From Brachybacterium muris (GTDB lineage Bacteria > Actinomycetota > Actinomycetes > Actinomycetales > Dermabacteraceae): a DNA stretch of 64,000 nt. The stretch lies in assembly GCF_016907455.1 (NCBI RefSeq), contig NZ_JAFBCB010000001.1, forward strand, positions 3,534,001 to 3,598,000, given 5' to 3'. Position 1 is the first letter of the stretch. Each line of letters begins with the position of its first letter. A model generated the notes under the pieces. That model was not told where the DNA came from. It worked only from the letters and a program-made list of their open reading frames with translations, and searched no databases. The translations under genes were made by a program, and so were the position numbers. Positions 20,201-27,913 of the stretch are shown here, one piece after another.

Positions 20201-20981
20201 ACGCGCCGACGGCCGGACCGACGGGGTGCTCGACGGGGTGGCCGAACTGGACCTGGGCCGAGCCGCCCGCCGGGGTGCCCCCGAGGCCGTGCTGTGCGAT
20301 GCCAAGAGCGTTCAGCAGGTCGCCGCGATCGCCGGGGAATACGCGCGGATCGCCCGTGAGCAGCCGGATGTGGCCGCTGACCTGGGCCCGGTGCTGTTCA
20401 CCCGCGCCGATCAGGCCCGCGCCGAGGTGGTGCTGGAGGCACTGCCGGAGGCGCGCTGGGAGGCAGAGGCCCAGATGGTGATGTGGCCCGCCGGGCCCCC
20501 GGAGCCGACCGGCGGGCTGGTGATCGTGGCCTGCGCCGGCACCAGCGACCTGCCCGTGGCCCGCGAGGCCCAGCTCACCGCTCAGTACCTGGGCCGCCCC
20601 ACCCGCTTGATCGCCGACATCGGCATCGCGGGCCTGCACCGGCTGCAGGCCCGCCTGCCAGAGCTGCGCGAAGCCGCCTGCGTGGTGGTCGCCGCCGGGA
20701 TGGACGGCGCGTTGCCCACCGTCGTCGCCGGTCAGATCAGCGCCCCCGTGGTGGCCCTGCCCACCTCCGTGGGCTATGGCGTGGCTGCCGGCGGGGTGAC
20801 CGCGGCGCTGACCATGCTCTCGGCCTGCGCGCCCGGGATCGGCGTGGTCAACATCGACAACGGCTACGGCGCCGGCCACCTCGCCGCCCAGATCGCCCGC
20901 TGGGCGCCGGCCCCCCGAGAATCCGGCGAGCCCGGTTCGGACACCTCCCACGTGCCGGTCCGCGACGCTCCCTGCGGGTGA
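20193..20981 (+). CDS. larB: LarB, pyridinium-3,5-biscarboxylate mononucleotide synthase
   Basis: 262 residues from GTG 20193, with GGGGAG upstream inside larE. LarB carboxylates and hydrolyses nicotinate adenine dinucleotide, the first step of the pincer cofactor. The C-terminal half is PurE/AIR-carboxylase-like: VIVACAGTSDLPVAREA, ADIGIAGLHRL, VVVAAGMDGALPTVVAGQ and LPTSVGYGVAAGG are hallmark blocks. It is translationally coupled to larE; with larC at 3.1-4.6 kb the cofactor pathway is complete in this window. Confidence 0.95.
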   Translation: MPERADGRTDGVLDGVAELDLGRAARRGAPEAVLCDAKSVQQVAAIAGEYARIAREQPDVAADLGPVLFTRADQARAEVVLEALPEARWEAEAQMVMWPAGPPEPTGGLVIVACAGTSDLPVAREAQLTAQYLGRPTRLIADIGIAGLHRLQARLPELREAACVVVAAGMDGALPTVVAGQISAPVVALPTSVGYGVAAGGVTAALTMLSACAPGIGVVNIDNGYGAGHLAAQIARWAPAPRESGEPGSDTSHVPVRDAPCG

Positions 20982-21033
20982 GTGGACGCTGGTGGCTGCC
21001 CTCGAGCTCGAGAACAGCCACCACGGTCCACTC
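20980..21033 (+). terminator. Long hairpin after larB
   Basis: GAGTGGAC at 20980-20987 and TGGTGGCTG at 20990-20998 pair with CAGCCACCA at 21015-21023 and GTCCACTC at 21026-21033: 17 paired bases with one 2x2 internal mismatch. The loop includes a CTCGAGCTCGAG palindrome. The stem begins in the larB stop codon. Likely a terminator, possibly bidirectional. Confidence 0.6.
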
Positions 21034-21078
21034 ACCGCTGGGCACCGCGGGCCAGGCAGCGCTGAGTACAGTTCTGCG

Positions 21079-21648
21079 GTGACCGACTCCCCTTCCGCGC
21101 CGCAGGGTGCACCCGAGCAGCCGTCCACCCCGGCGCCCCCGCCCACCCCGCTGCCCCCGCTCGCGCCTCCCGTGCCTCCCGTGCCACAGGCCGCTTCCGA
21201 CGCACCCGGCGCCTCGGGAACCGGCCGTGGCGGTTCCACCGCGATCACCTGGCTGCTGCTGGCCGGCGCGATCGTGGTGGAGATGGCCGCGACCCTCTCC
21301 CTGAAGGGCGCACTCACCCACCCGTGGCTGTACGTCGTGGTGGTGGCCGGTTATGCGGGGGCCTTCGGGCTGCTGGCCCTGGTGCTGCGTCGGGGCATGG
21401 GGCTCGCGGTCGCCTACGGCATCTGGGGCGCGCTCGGGGTGGTGGCCGCGGCGGTGCTGTCCTGGCTGATCTTCGATGAGCGGCTGAACGTGGTGATGGG
21501 CGCCGGTATCGCCCTGGTGGTCGCCGGGGTGCTCGCGATCGAGTTCGGTGCCCAGCAGGCCCGGCGAGCTGCTGCTGCGAGCACCGCTACCACCGCCGCT
21601 GCATCCCCCGCACCGGCGAGCGCCGGGCCACGGGAGGGGGCGCGATGA
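21079..21648 (+). CDS. SMR-family transporter subunit with long tails
   Basis: 189 residues from GTG 21079, against about 105-110 for the usual small multidrug resistance protein. Residues 1-50 are Pro/Ala-rich and disordered. The core has four membrane helices with the essential Glu in the first (AGAIVVEMAATLSLK), LAVAYGIWGALG in the third and VAGVLAIEFG in the fourth, followed by an Ala/Thr-rich tail. An ATGA overlap couples it to a second SMR gene, so the pair should be a heterodimer as in EbrAB or YkkCD. The partner is broken by IS copy 2. Substrate unknown. Confidence 0.85.
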   Translation: MTDSPSAPQGAPEQPSTPAPPPTPLPPLAPPVPPVPQAASDAPGASGTGRGGSTAITWLLLAGAIVVEMAATLSLKGALTHPWLYVVVVAGYAGAFGLLALVLRRGMGLAVAYGIWGALGVVAAAVLSWLIFDERLNVVMGAGIALVVAGVLAIEFGAQQARRAAAASTATTAAASPAPASAGPREGAR

Positions 21649-21793
21649 GCTGGGCGTTCATGATCGCAGCGGTGCTCAGCGAGGTCACCGCCACGCTCAC
21701 CCTGAAGTCCGCCGCCACGGGCCGACCGCGCCTGTACCTCGGGGTGCCCCTCGGCTACGTGCTGGCCTTCGCCTTCCTCACCGGTGCGCTGCG
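21645..21793 (+). pseudogene. Second SMR subunit, 5' part, split by IS copy 2
   Basis: The first about 49 codons of an SMR protein: MSWAFMIAAVLSEVTATLTL with the essential Glu of helix 1, through LGYVLAFAFLTGAL. At 21794 the frame runs into the IS and stops. Removing the IS and one duplicate CTGCG joins it in frame to 24380-24551, giving a normal 106-residue protein, so the break is recent and clean. As it stands, helices 3 and 4 are lost and the SMR heterodimer should be non-functional. Confidence 0.9.
21789..21793. repeat. Target-site duplication of IS copy 2 (left)
   Basis: CTGCG here and again at 24375-24379: a 5-bp duplication inside the second SMR gene. Confidence 0.9.
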
Positions 21794-21955
21794 TGAATAT
21801 TCGCCTCGCTGGGGTCCGCTGATCGAGGGTTCGGGTGCCACGTCGCTGCCGTAGCGGTGGCGTCGTTCGGGACCACCAGTGGTGTCGTTGGGGCCGCTCT
21901 GTCTACGCTCCTTCCGCCGTGTGTATAGGGCACGCGGCGGAAGGAGCAATCTGGA

Positions 21956-23518
21956 ATGGTACGGAAGATCAGGGCGAAGCTGGTGCTCCAGCTGCGCGCA
22001 GAAGGTCTGTCGGGGCGAGCGATTTCGTCCTCGCAGGGCATGTCCCGCAAGTCCGTGAGGGCGGTGTTCGAGGCCGCTGACGCTGCAGGGATCGGGTGGG
22101 GCGATATCGCGGACGTCGCCGATGAGCAGGTGTATGCCCGGTTGTTCCCGGGCCGGGGCGAGCACGAGAGCGTGTTCGCACAGCCGGACTGGGAACAGGT
22201 CCATCGAGAGATGGCCAGGGTCGGCGTGACGCTGAAGCTGTTGCACGGCGAGTACTTCGACGCGACCACGGCGGCTGGGGATCCGGCGATGGGGTATGAC
22301 CGGTTTTGCCGCACCTACCAGCACCACGTCATGGTCACCGGTGCCGCTTCGAGAGTCGGTCACAAGGCCGGCCAGAGCGTGGAGGTCGACTGGTCCGGCC
22401 CCACGATGGAGCTGGCCGATCCGGTCACCGGCGAGGTCTCGAAGGTGTTCTTGTTCGTTGCCTGCCTGCCTTTTTCTCGTTACGCGTTCTGCTTCCCGGC
22501 GCTGGATATGCGCCAGGAGTCCTGGCTGCGAGCGCACGTAGCGATGTTCGAGGCGCTGGGCGGGACGGTCCCGAGGATCGTTCCGGACAACCTCAAGACC
22601 GGTGTGGTGAAGCACCCCCGCGAGGGCGAGATCGTCCTGAACGATGCGTATCGCGAGATGGCAGCGCATTACTCGGCGGCGGTGCTCCCGGGGAGGGTGC
22701 GGAAACCGAAAGACAAGGCGAGCGTGGAGAACACCGTCGCGCACGTCGCGACCTGGGTCATCGCCGGGCTGCGGGATCAGCGATTCACGTCCCTGCCCGA
22801 ACTTGCAGCCGCCATCGGGCAGCGGATGGAGGCCTATAACGCGGAGCCGTTCCAGAAGCGGCCCGGATCCCGCGCCAGCGTGTTCGACGCGGAGGAGCGG
22901 CCGCTGCTGACGCCGCTGCCGGCGGTGCCCTACGAGATCTCGACATGGCACTACGGACGACGAGTGGGCAGGAACGGGCACGTCACGTTCGCGCGGAACT
23001 TCTACTCCGCGCCGTTCGCGCACATCGGCGCGAAGGTCGATCTGCGCATCACGGCCCGGACGCTGGAGATCTATCAGGGCAGCCAGCGACTGACCAGTCA
23101 CCTGCTGCTCCCGGAGACCGCGAGCAATGAGTACCGCACCAACGACGCGGACCTACCTGCGGGCGAGCGTTTCCAGGCCTGGGACGCGCAGAGGGTGCGG
23201 GCGTGGGCAGATCGGGTCGGGCCGGCCACGGTGATCGTGATCCAGCGGATCTTCGAGTCCGTGCCGATCGTGGAACAGGGCCTGGATCCCGCGTTGGCGG
23301 TGCTACGGCTCTCTCGCCGCTTCTCCGTAGATCGGGTCGAGGCGGCCTGCGCACTCGCGCTGACGGGACGGGTCCGTTCACCGCGCTATGCGCATCTGCA
23401 CCCGATCTTGGCCACCGGGCAGGACAAGGTCGCCGCCCTGCGTCCACCCCGCGAGGAACCCGCGGAAGACGGCGGATACGTCCGTGGCGCCGACTACTAC
23501 GCCGGAGGTGTCCGGTGA
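21956..23518 (+). CDS. istA: IS21 transposase IstA, copy 2
   Basis: 520 residues, translation identical to copy 1 with all three DDE residues intact, so this copy should be active. Confidence 0.96.
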   Translation: MVRKIRAKLVLQLRAEGLSGRAISSSQGMSRKSVRAVFEAADAAGIGWGDIADVADEQVYARLFPGRGEHESVFAQPDWEQVHREMARVGVTLKLLHGEYFDATTAAGDPAMGYDRFCRTYQHHVMVTGAASRVGHKAGQSVEVDWSGPTMELADPVTGEVSKVFLFVACLPFSRYAFCFPALDMRQESWLRAHVAMFEALGGTVPRIVPDNLKTGVVKHPREGEIVLNDAYREMAAHYSAAVLPGRVRKPKDKASVENTVAHVATWVIAGLRDQRFTSLPELAAAIGQRMEAYNAEPFQKRPGSRASVFDAEERPLLTPLPAVPYEISTWHYGRRVGRNGHVTFARNFYSAPFAHIGAKVDLRITARTLEIYQGSQRLTSHLLLPETASNEYRTNDADLPAGERFQAWDAQRVRAWADRVGPATVIVIQRIFESVPIVEQGLDPALAVLRLSRRFSVDRVEAACALALTGRVRSPRYAHLHPILATGQDKVAALRPPREEPAEDGGYVRGADYYAGGVR

Positions 23519-24261
23519 GCGTGATCGATAACGACACGAAGCGGAAGCTGCGCGAGATGGGCGCGACCGCGCTGCTGGACGCGATCGATGCCCAGGATGA
23601 GGCTCACGTGCTGGGGATGTCGTTCCAGGAACGGCTCCAGCTGATCGTGGACGAGGCGCATTCCATCTTCAATCATGGAAAGGTCGAGGGTCTGATCCGC
23701 CGGGCGGGGCTGCGTTATCCCGGAGCGGACCTGCGGCGGCTGGATCTGGTCGAGGAACGGGGACTGAACCGGAACGTGATCGCGCAACTGGCAACCTGCT
23801 CCTTCATCCAGCGGCAACAGAACGTGGTCTTCCAGGGCTTCACCGGCTCAGGGAAGTCCTACCTCGGCTGCGCGCTGGCGAAGCAGGCCTGCCAGCACCG
23901 GCTCCGAGCCCACTACATCCGAATGCCCGACCTCGAAGAGGCCTGGGCCCTGGCAAAGGACAAGCCGCAGGGCCAGACGAAGTTCCTGCGGAAGTACTCC
24001 ACGTTCTCGCTGCTGGTGATCGACGAGTGGCTGCTGGACCATCCTGACGAGGGAATGCGTTCGATGCTGCTGGAACTGCTCGAGCGCCGCTATGACACCG
24101 GCTCGACCGTGTTCTGCACCCAGTACCCGAAGAAGGACTGGCACGCCCGGCTCGGTGGAGCAGTCCACGCCGATGCGATCATGGACCGCATCGTGCACAA
24201 CACAATCTGGATCGACACCGGCGACAGGAACATGCGAGAACACACCGCACTGCCCCAGTGA
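23515..24261 (+). CDS. istB: IS21 helper ATPase IstB, copy 2
   Basis: 248 residues, identical to copy 1, GTG start overlapping the istA stop. Confidence 0.96.
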   Translation: MSVIDNDTKRKLREMGATALLDAIDAQDEAHVLGMSFQERLQLIVDEAHSIFNHGKVEGLIRRAGLRYPGADLRRLDLVEERGLNRNVIAQLATCSFIQRQQNVVFQGFTGSGKSYLGCALAKQACQHRLRAHYIRMPDLEEAWALAKDKPQGQTKFLRKYSTFSLLVIDEWLLDHPDEGMRSMLLELLERRYDTGSTVFCTQYPKKDWHARLGGAVHADAIMDRIVHNTIWIDTGDRNMREHTALPQ

Positions 24262-24374
24262 CCCGATGCCGGCGGGAGCCAGTGGTCCCCACCGCGGCGG
24301 CTACTGGCCCCCGTCGGCACGATCGGCGGTCCCCAAGAGCAAGATTCGGTGGCTCCCACGACTACGAATACTCA

Positions 24375-24551
24375 CTGCGCGCCGGGATGCCGCTGGGGGT
24401 GGCCTACGGGGTGTGGACCGCCGCCGGGGTGGCGCTCACCGCGATCTTCTCCCGCGTGATCCACAAGGAGCCGATGACCCCGCTGATGATCGCCGGGATC
24501 GTGATGATCGGGGCCGGGGTGCTGCTGATCGAGCTCGGTGCGGGGCACTGA
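24375..24551 (+). pseudogene. Second SMR subunit, 3' part
   Basis: Begins with the right-hand CTGCG duplication. It encodes the last two membrane helices, GVAYGVWTAAGVALTAIFSR and MIAGIVMIGAGVLLIELGAG, and the stop of the split SMR protein. It has no start codon or ribosome site of its own. It ends nine bases from the stop of the convergent doc fragment. Confidence 0.9.
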
Positions 24552-24560
24552 GGCCGGCGA

Positions 24561-24654
24561 TCAGCTCGGCTCGGGCAGCGGAGCGTGCCAACGGGAGAAG
24601 TGCTCGGCGATGGTGGTGACTCCTGCATCCCCGGTGGCGACTGCGATCACCAGG
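24561..24654 (-). pseudogene. doc: Doc toxin, C-terminal fragment
   Basis: On the minus strand it reads LVIAVATGDAGVTTIAEHF and a short tail ending in a TGA at 24563-24561. This is the normal C-terminal helix region of Doc. It is cut at 24654 by IS copy 3; the N-terminal part continues at 27236. Too short to be seen as a gene by itself. Confidence 0.85.
24649..24654. repeat. Target-site duplication of IS copy 3 (left)
   Basis: ACCAGG here and at 27236-27241. Six bases, one more than for copies 1 and 2; IS21 relatives are known to make duplications of variable length. Confidence 0.85.
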
Positions 24655-24767
24655 TGAGTATTCGTAGTCGTGGGAGCCACCGAATCTTGCTCTTGGGGAC
24701 CGCCGATCGTGCCGACGGGGGCCAGTAGCCGCCGCGGTGGGGACCACTGGCTCCCGCCGGCATCGGG

Positions 24768-25514
24768 TCACTGGGGCAGTGCGGTGTGTTCTCGCATGTT
24801 CCTGTCGCCGGTGTCGATCCAGATTGTGTTGTGCACGATGCGGTCCATGATCGCATCGGCGTGGACTGCTCCACCGAGCCGGGCGTGCCAGTCCTTCTTC
24901 GGGTACTGGGTGCAGAACACGGTCGAGCCGGTGTCATAGCGGCGCTCGAGCAGTTCCAGCAGCATCGAACGCATTCCCTCGTCAGGATGGTCCAGCAGCC
25001 ACTCGTCGATCACCAGCAGCGAGAACGTGGAGTACTTCCGCAGGAACTTCGTCTGGCCCTGCGGCTTGTCCTTTGCCAGGGCCCAGGCCTCTTCGAGGTC
25101 GGGCATTCGGATGTAGTGGGCTCGGAGCCGGTGCTGGCAGGCCTGCTTCGCCAGCGCGCAGCCGAGGTAGGACTTCCCTGAGCCGGTGAAGCCCTGGAAG
25201 ACCACGTTCTGTTGCCGCTGGATGAAGGAGCAGGTTGCCAGTTGCGCGATCACGTTCCGGTTCAGTCCCCGTTCCTCGACCAGATCCAGCCGCCGCAGGT
25301 CCGCTCCGGGATAACGCAGCCCCGCCCGGCGGATCAGACCCTCGACCTTTCCATGATTGAAGATGGAATGCGCCTCGTCCACGATCAGCTGGAGCCGTTC
25401 CTGGAACGACATCCCCAGCACGTGAGCCTCATCCTGGGCATCGATCGCGTCCAGCAGCGCGGTCGCGCCCATCTCGCGCAGCTTCCGCTTCGTGTCGTTA
25501 TCGATCACGCTCAC
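24768..25514 (-). CDS. istB: IS21 helper ATPase IstB, copy 3
   Basis: 248 residues, identical to copies 1 and 2, on the minus strand. Confidence 0.96.
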   Translation of the reverse strand: MSVIDNDTKRKLREMGATALLDAIDAQDEAHVLGMSFQERLQLIVDEAHSIFNHGKVEGLIRRAGLRYPGADLRRLDLVEERGLNRNVIAQLATCSFIQRQQNVVFQGFTGSGKSYLGCALAKQACQHRLRAHYIRMPDLEEAWALAKDKPQGQTKFLRKYSTFSLLVIDEWLLDHPDEGMRSMLLELLERRYDTGSTVFCTQYPKKDWHARLGGAVHADAIMDRIVHNTIWIDTGDRNMREHTALPQ

Positions 25515-27073
25515 CGGACACCTCCGGCGTAGTAGTCGGCGCCACGGACGTATCCGCCGTCTTCCGCGGGTTCCTCGCGGGGTGGACGCAGGGCGGCGAC
25601 CTTGTCCTGCCCGGTGGCCAAGATCGGGTGCAGATGCGCATAGCGCGGTGAACGGACCCGTCCCGTCAGCGCGAGTGCGCAGGCCGCCTCGACCCGATCT
25701 ACGGAGAAGCGGCGAGAGAGCCGTAGCACCGCCAACGCGGGATCCAGGCCCTGTTCCACGATCGGCACGGACTCGAAGATCCGCTGGATCACGATCACCG
25801 TGGCCGGCCCGACCCGATCTGCCCACGCCCGCACCCTCTGCGCGTCCCAGGCCTGGAAACGCTCGCCCGCAGGTAGGTCCGCGTCGTTGGTGCGGTACTC
25901 ATTGCTCGCGGTCTCCGGGAGCAGCAGGTGACTGGTCAGTCGCTGGCTGCCCTGATAGATCTCCAGCGTCCGGGCCGTGATGCGCAGATCGACCTTCGCG
26001 CCGATGTGCGCGAACGGCGCGGAGTAGAAGTTCCGCGCGAACGTGACGTGCCCGTTCCTGCCCACTCGTCGTCCGTAGTGCCATGTCGAGATCTCGTAGG
26101 GCACCGCCGGCAGCGGCGTCAGCAGCGGCCGCTCCTCCGCGTCGAACACGCTGGCGCGGGATCCGGGCCGCTTCTGGAACGGCTCCGCGTTATAGGCCTC
26201 CATCCGCTGCCCGATGGCGGCTGCAAGTTCGGGCAGGGACGTGAATCGCTGATCCCGCAGCCCGGCGATGACCCAGGTCGCGACGTGCGCGACGGTGTTC
26301 TCCACGCTCGCCTTGTCTTTCGGTTTCCGCACCCTCCCCGGGAGCACCGCCGCCGAGTAATGCGCTGCCATCTCGCGATACGCATCGTTCAGGACGATCT
26401 CGCCCTCGCGGGGGTGCTTCACCACACCGGTCTTGAGGTTGTCCGGAACGATCCTCGGGACCGTCCCGCCCAGCGCCTCGAACATCGCTACGTGCGCTCG
26501 CAGCCAGGACTCCTGGCGCATATCCAGCGCCGGGAAGCAGAACGCGTAACGAGAAAAAGGCAGGCAGGCAACGAACAAGAACACCTTCGAGACCTCGCCG
26601 GTGACCGGATCGGCCAGCTCCATCGTGGGGCCGGACCAGTCGACCTCCACGCTCTGGCCGGCCTTGTGACCGACTCTCGAAGCGGCACCGGTGACCATGA
26701 CGTGGTGCTGGTAGGTGCGGCAAAACCGGTCATACCCCATCGCCGGATCCCCAGCCGCCGTGGTCGCGTCGAAGTACTCGCCGTGCAACAGCTTCAGCGT
26801 CACGCCGACCCTGGCCATCTCTCGATGGACCTGTTCCCAGTCCGGCTGTGCGAACACGCTCTCGTGCTCGCCCCGGCCCGGGAACAACCGGGCATACACC
26901 TGCTCATCGGCGACGTCCGCGATATCGCCCCACCCGATCCCTGCAGCGTCAGCGGCCTCGAACACCGCCCTCACGGACTTGCGGGACATGCCCTGCGAGG
27001 ACGAAATCGCTCGCCCCGACAGACCTTCTGCGCGCAGCTGGAGCACCAGCTTCGCCCTGATCTTCCGTACCAT
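25511..27073 (-). CDS. istA: IS21 transposase IstA, copy 3
   Basis: 520 residues, identical to copies 1 and 2. The sequestering hairpin is at 27082-27122. Transcription of the disrupted doc operon runs into this copy in the sense direction, so the hairpin would matter here. Confidence 0.96.
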   Translation of the reverse strand: MVRKIRAKLVLQLRAEGLSGRAISSSQGMSRKSVRAVFEAADAAGIGWGDIADVADEQVYARLFPGRGEHESVFAQPDWEQVHREMARVGVTLKLLHGEYFDATTAAGDPAMGYDRFCRTYQHHVMVTGAASRVGHKAGQSVEVDWSGPTMELADPVTGEVSKVFLFVACLPFSRYAFCFPALDMRQESWLRAHVAMFEALGGTVPRIVPDNLKTGVVKHPREGEIVLNDAYREMAAHYSAAVLPGRVRKPKDKASVENTVAHVATWVIAGLRDQRFTSLPELAAAIGQRMEAYNAEPFQKRPGSRASVFDAEERPLLTPLPAVPYEISTWHYGRRVGRNGHVTFARNFYSAPFAHIGAKVDLRITARTLEIYQGSQRLTSHLLLPETASNEYRTNDADLPAGERFQAWDAQRVRAWADRVGPATVIVIQRIFESVPIVEQGLDPALAVLRLSRRFSVDRVEAACALALTGRVRSPRYAHLHPILATGQDKVAALRPPREEPAEDGGYVRGADYYAGGVR

Positions 27074-27235
27074 TCCAGATTGCTCCTTCCGCCGCGTGCC
27101 CTATACACACGGCGGAAGGAGCGTAGACAGAGCGGCCCCAACGACACCACTGGTGGTCCCGAACGACGCCACCGCTACGGCAGCGACGTGGCACCCGAAC
27201 CCTCGATCAGCGGACCCCAGCGAGGCGAATATTCA

Positions 27236-27531
27236 ACCAGGTCGTACGCATCGTCGTCCGGCGCCTCGAGGTCTACCCCGTTCAGTCCGTAGAACACGAC
27301 GACCGCGAGCCAACCCAAACGCTCGTTCCCGTCCACCAGCGCGTGGTTCCGGACGAGTGACTCCAGCAGTGCGGCCGCTCGGTGGTCCAGATCCGGATAC
27401 GCAGGCTTCCCCCACAGACGTGTCGAAGGGCGGTGTGCGGCGGAGTCGAGCAGGCCTATGTCTCGGACCGGGCCCACTCGCAGGTCAGCGACCAATGCGA
27501 GCAGGTCCTCGAGTGTCAGGAAGACCGTCAT
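27236..27531 (-). pseudogene. doc: Doc-family toxin, N-terminal part, split by IS copy 3
   Basis: Begins ATG 27531, four bases after the antitoxin stop. It shows the Fic/Doc motif HALVDGNERLGW; the usual motif is HxFx(D/E)GNKR, so Phe is Leu and the nucleotide-binding Lys is Glu. Doc kinases phosphorylate elongation factor Tu. The frame is cut at 27236 by IS copy 3 after DDDAYDLV. Removing the IS and one ACCAGG restores a 127-residue protein with the fragment at 24561-24648, the normal Doc length. The toxin is inactivated, leaving its antitoxin as an orphan. Confidence 0.88.
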
Positions 27532-27535
27532 CGCC

Positions 27536-27739
27536 TCAGCGGCCGAGCCTGTCCAGGAGATCCGCATACCGCTGGCGTGCCGATGCAGAGAGTTCGGACA
27601 CCGCTTGCTGGTGCCCTCGCCGCGCTGCCTGCTCCCGGATCGCGCGCACGGTCGCCTCCTGTCGGCTGATCCCGTCCTGCTCGGCGAGCTGGGCGAGCAG
27701 CCGCTCGTCGTCCGGGGTCAATCGCAATGTCATCGCCAT
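27536..27739 (-). CDS. RHH-type antitoxin of the doc module
   Basis: 67 residues. Ribbon-helix-helix start (MAMTLRLTPDDERLLAQLA), then GISRQEATVRAIREQA. It lies immediately upstream of doc on the same strand, so it is the cognate antitoxin and probable autorepressor. ATG 27739 lies seven bases after a TAGGAT -10-like box, so the mRNA may be leaderless. The region -35 to -10 is covered by a perfect palindrome. Confidence 0.85.
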   Translation of the reverse strand: MAMTLRLTPDDERLLAQLAEQDGISRQEATVRAIREQAARRGHQQAVSELSASARQRYADLLDRLGR

Positions 27740-27757
27740 GGAATGGATCCTAGCCTG

Positions 27758-27776
27758 TGATACCACAGTGGTATCA
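27758..27776. promoter_or_regulatory. Operator of the antitoxin-doc operon
   Basis: TGATACCACAGTGGTATCA, a perfect 19-bp palindrome (9-bp arms, one central base), 18 bases before the antitoxin ATG and just upstream of its -10-like TAGGAT (27752-27747, minus). Fits autoregulation by an RHH dimer pair. Confidence 0.7.
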
Positions 27777-27831
27777 GTCCCTGGTGACATCCAGGTGGCA
27801 CGTGGCCGGCATCTGTGCGGACGACGGCCCG

Positions 27832-27841
27832 ACGGGTTGCC
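27832..27841 (-). promoter_or_regulatory. GGCAACCCGT motif upstream of the LacI gene
   Basis: Reverse-strand copy of the 10-mer shared with larA and uxaC, 73 bases before the LacI-type gene. A second GGCAAC lies close by on the same strand (27848-27853). Possible autoregulatory site. Inference. Confidence 0.4.
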
Positions 27842-27913
27842 GCCAGTTGCCAAGTTTTGTCGATATCGTAGGCCATCGGTCGCCCGCCCGGACGGCCCGG
27901 GAGAGGAGCCTTG

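Larger units (their letters stand above)
21794..24374 (+). mobile_element. IS21-family insertion sequence, copy 2
   Basis: Same length and ends as copy 1, shifted by exactly 5140 bp, same orientation. Inserted in the second SMR gene with CTGCG duplications. Direct orientation with copy 1 means recombination between the two could delete larE, larB and the first SMR gene. Confidence 0.97.
24655..27235 (-). mobile_element. IS21-family insertion sequence, copy 3 (inverted)
   Basis: 2581 bp, opposite orientation to copies 1 and 2 and only 280 bp from copy 2. Inserted in the doc toxin gene with ACCAGG duplications. Copies 2 and 3 form a giant inverted repeat. Confidence 0.97.

Noticed and set aside
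16654..24374. Composite transposon carrying resistance genes
   Set aside because: Each copy has its own distinct target duplication, so they inserted independently; the cargo is lar genes.
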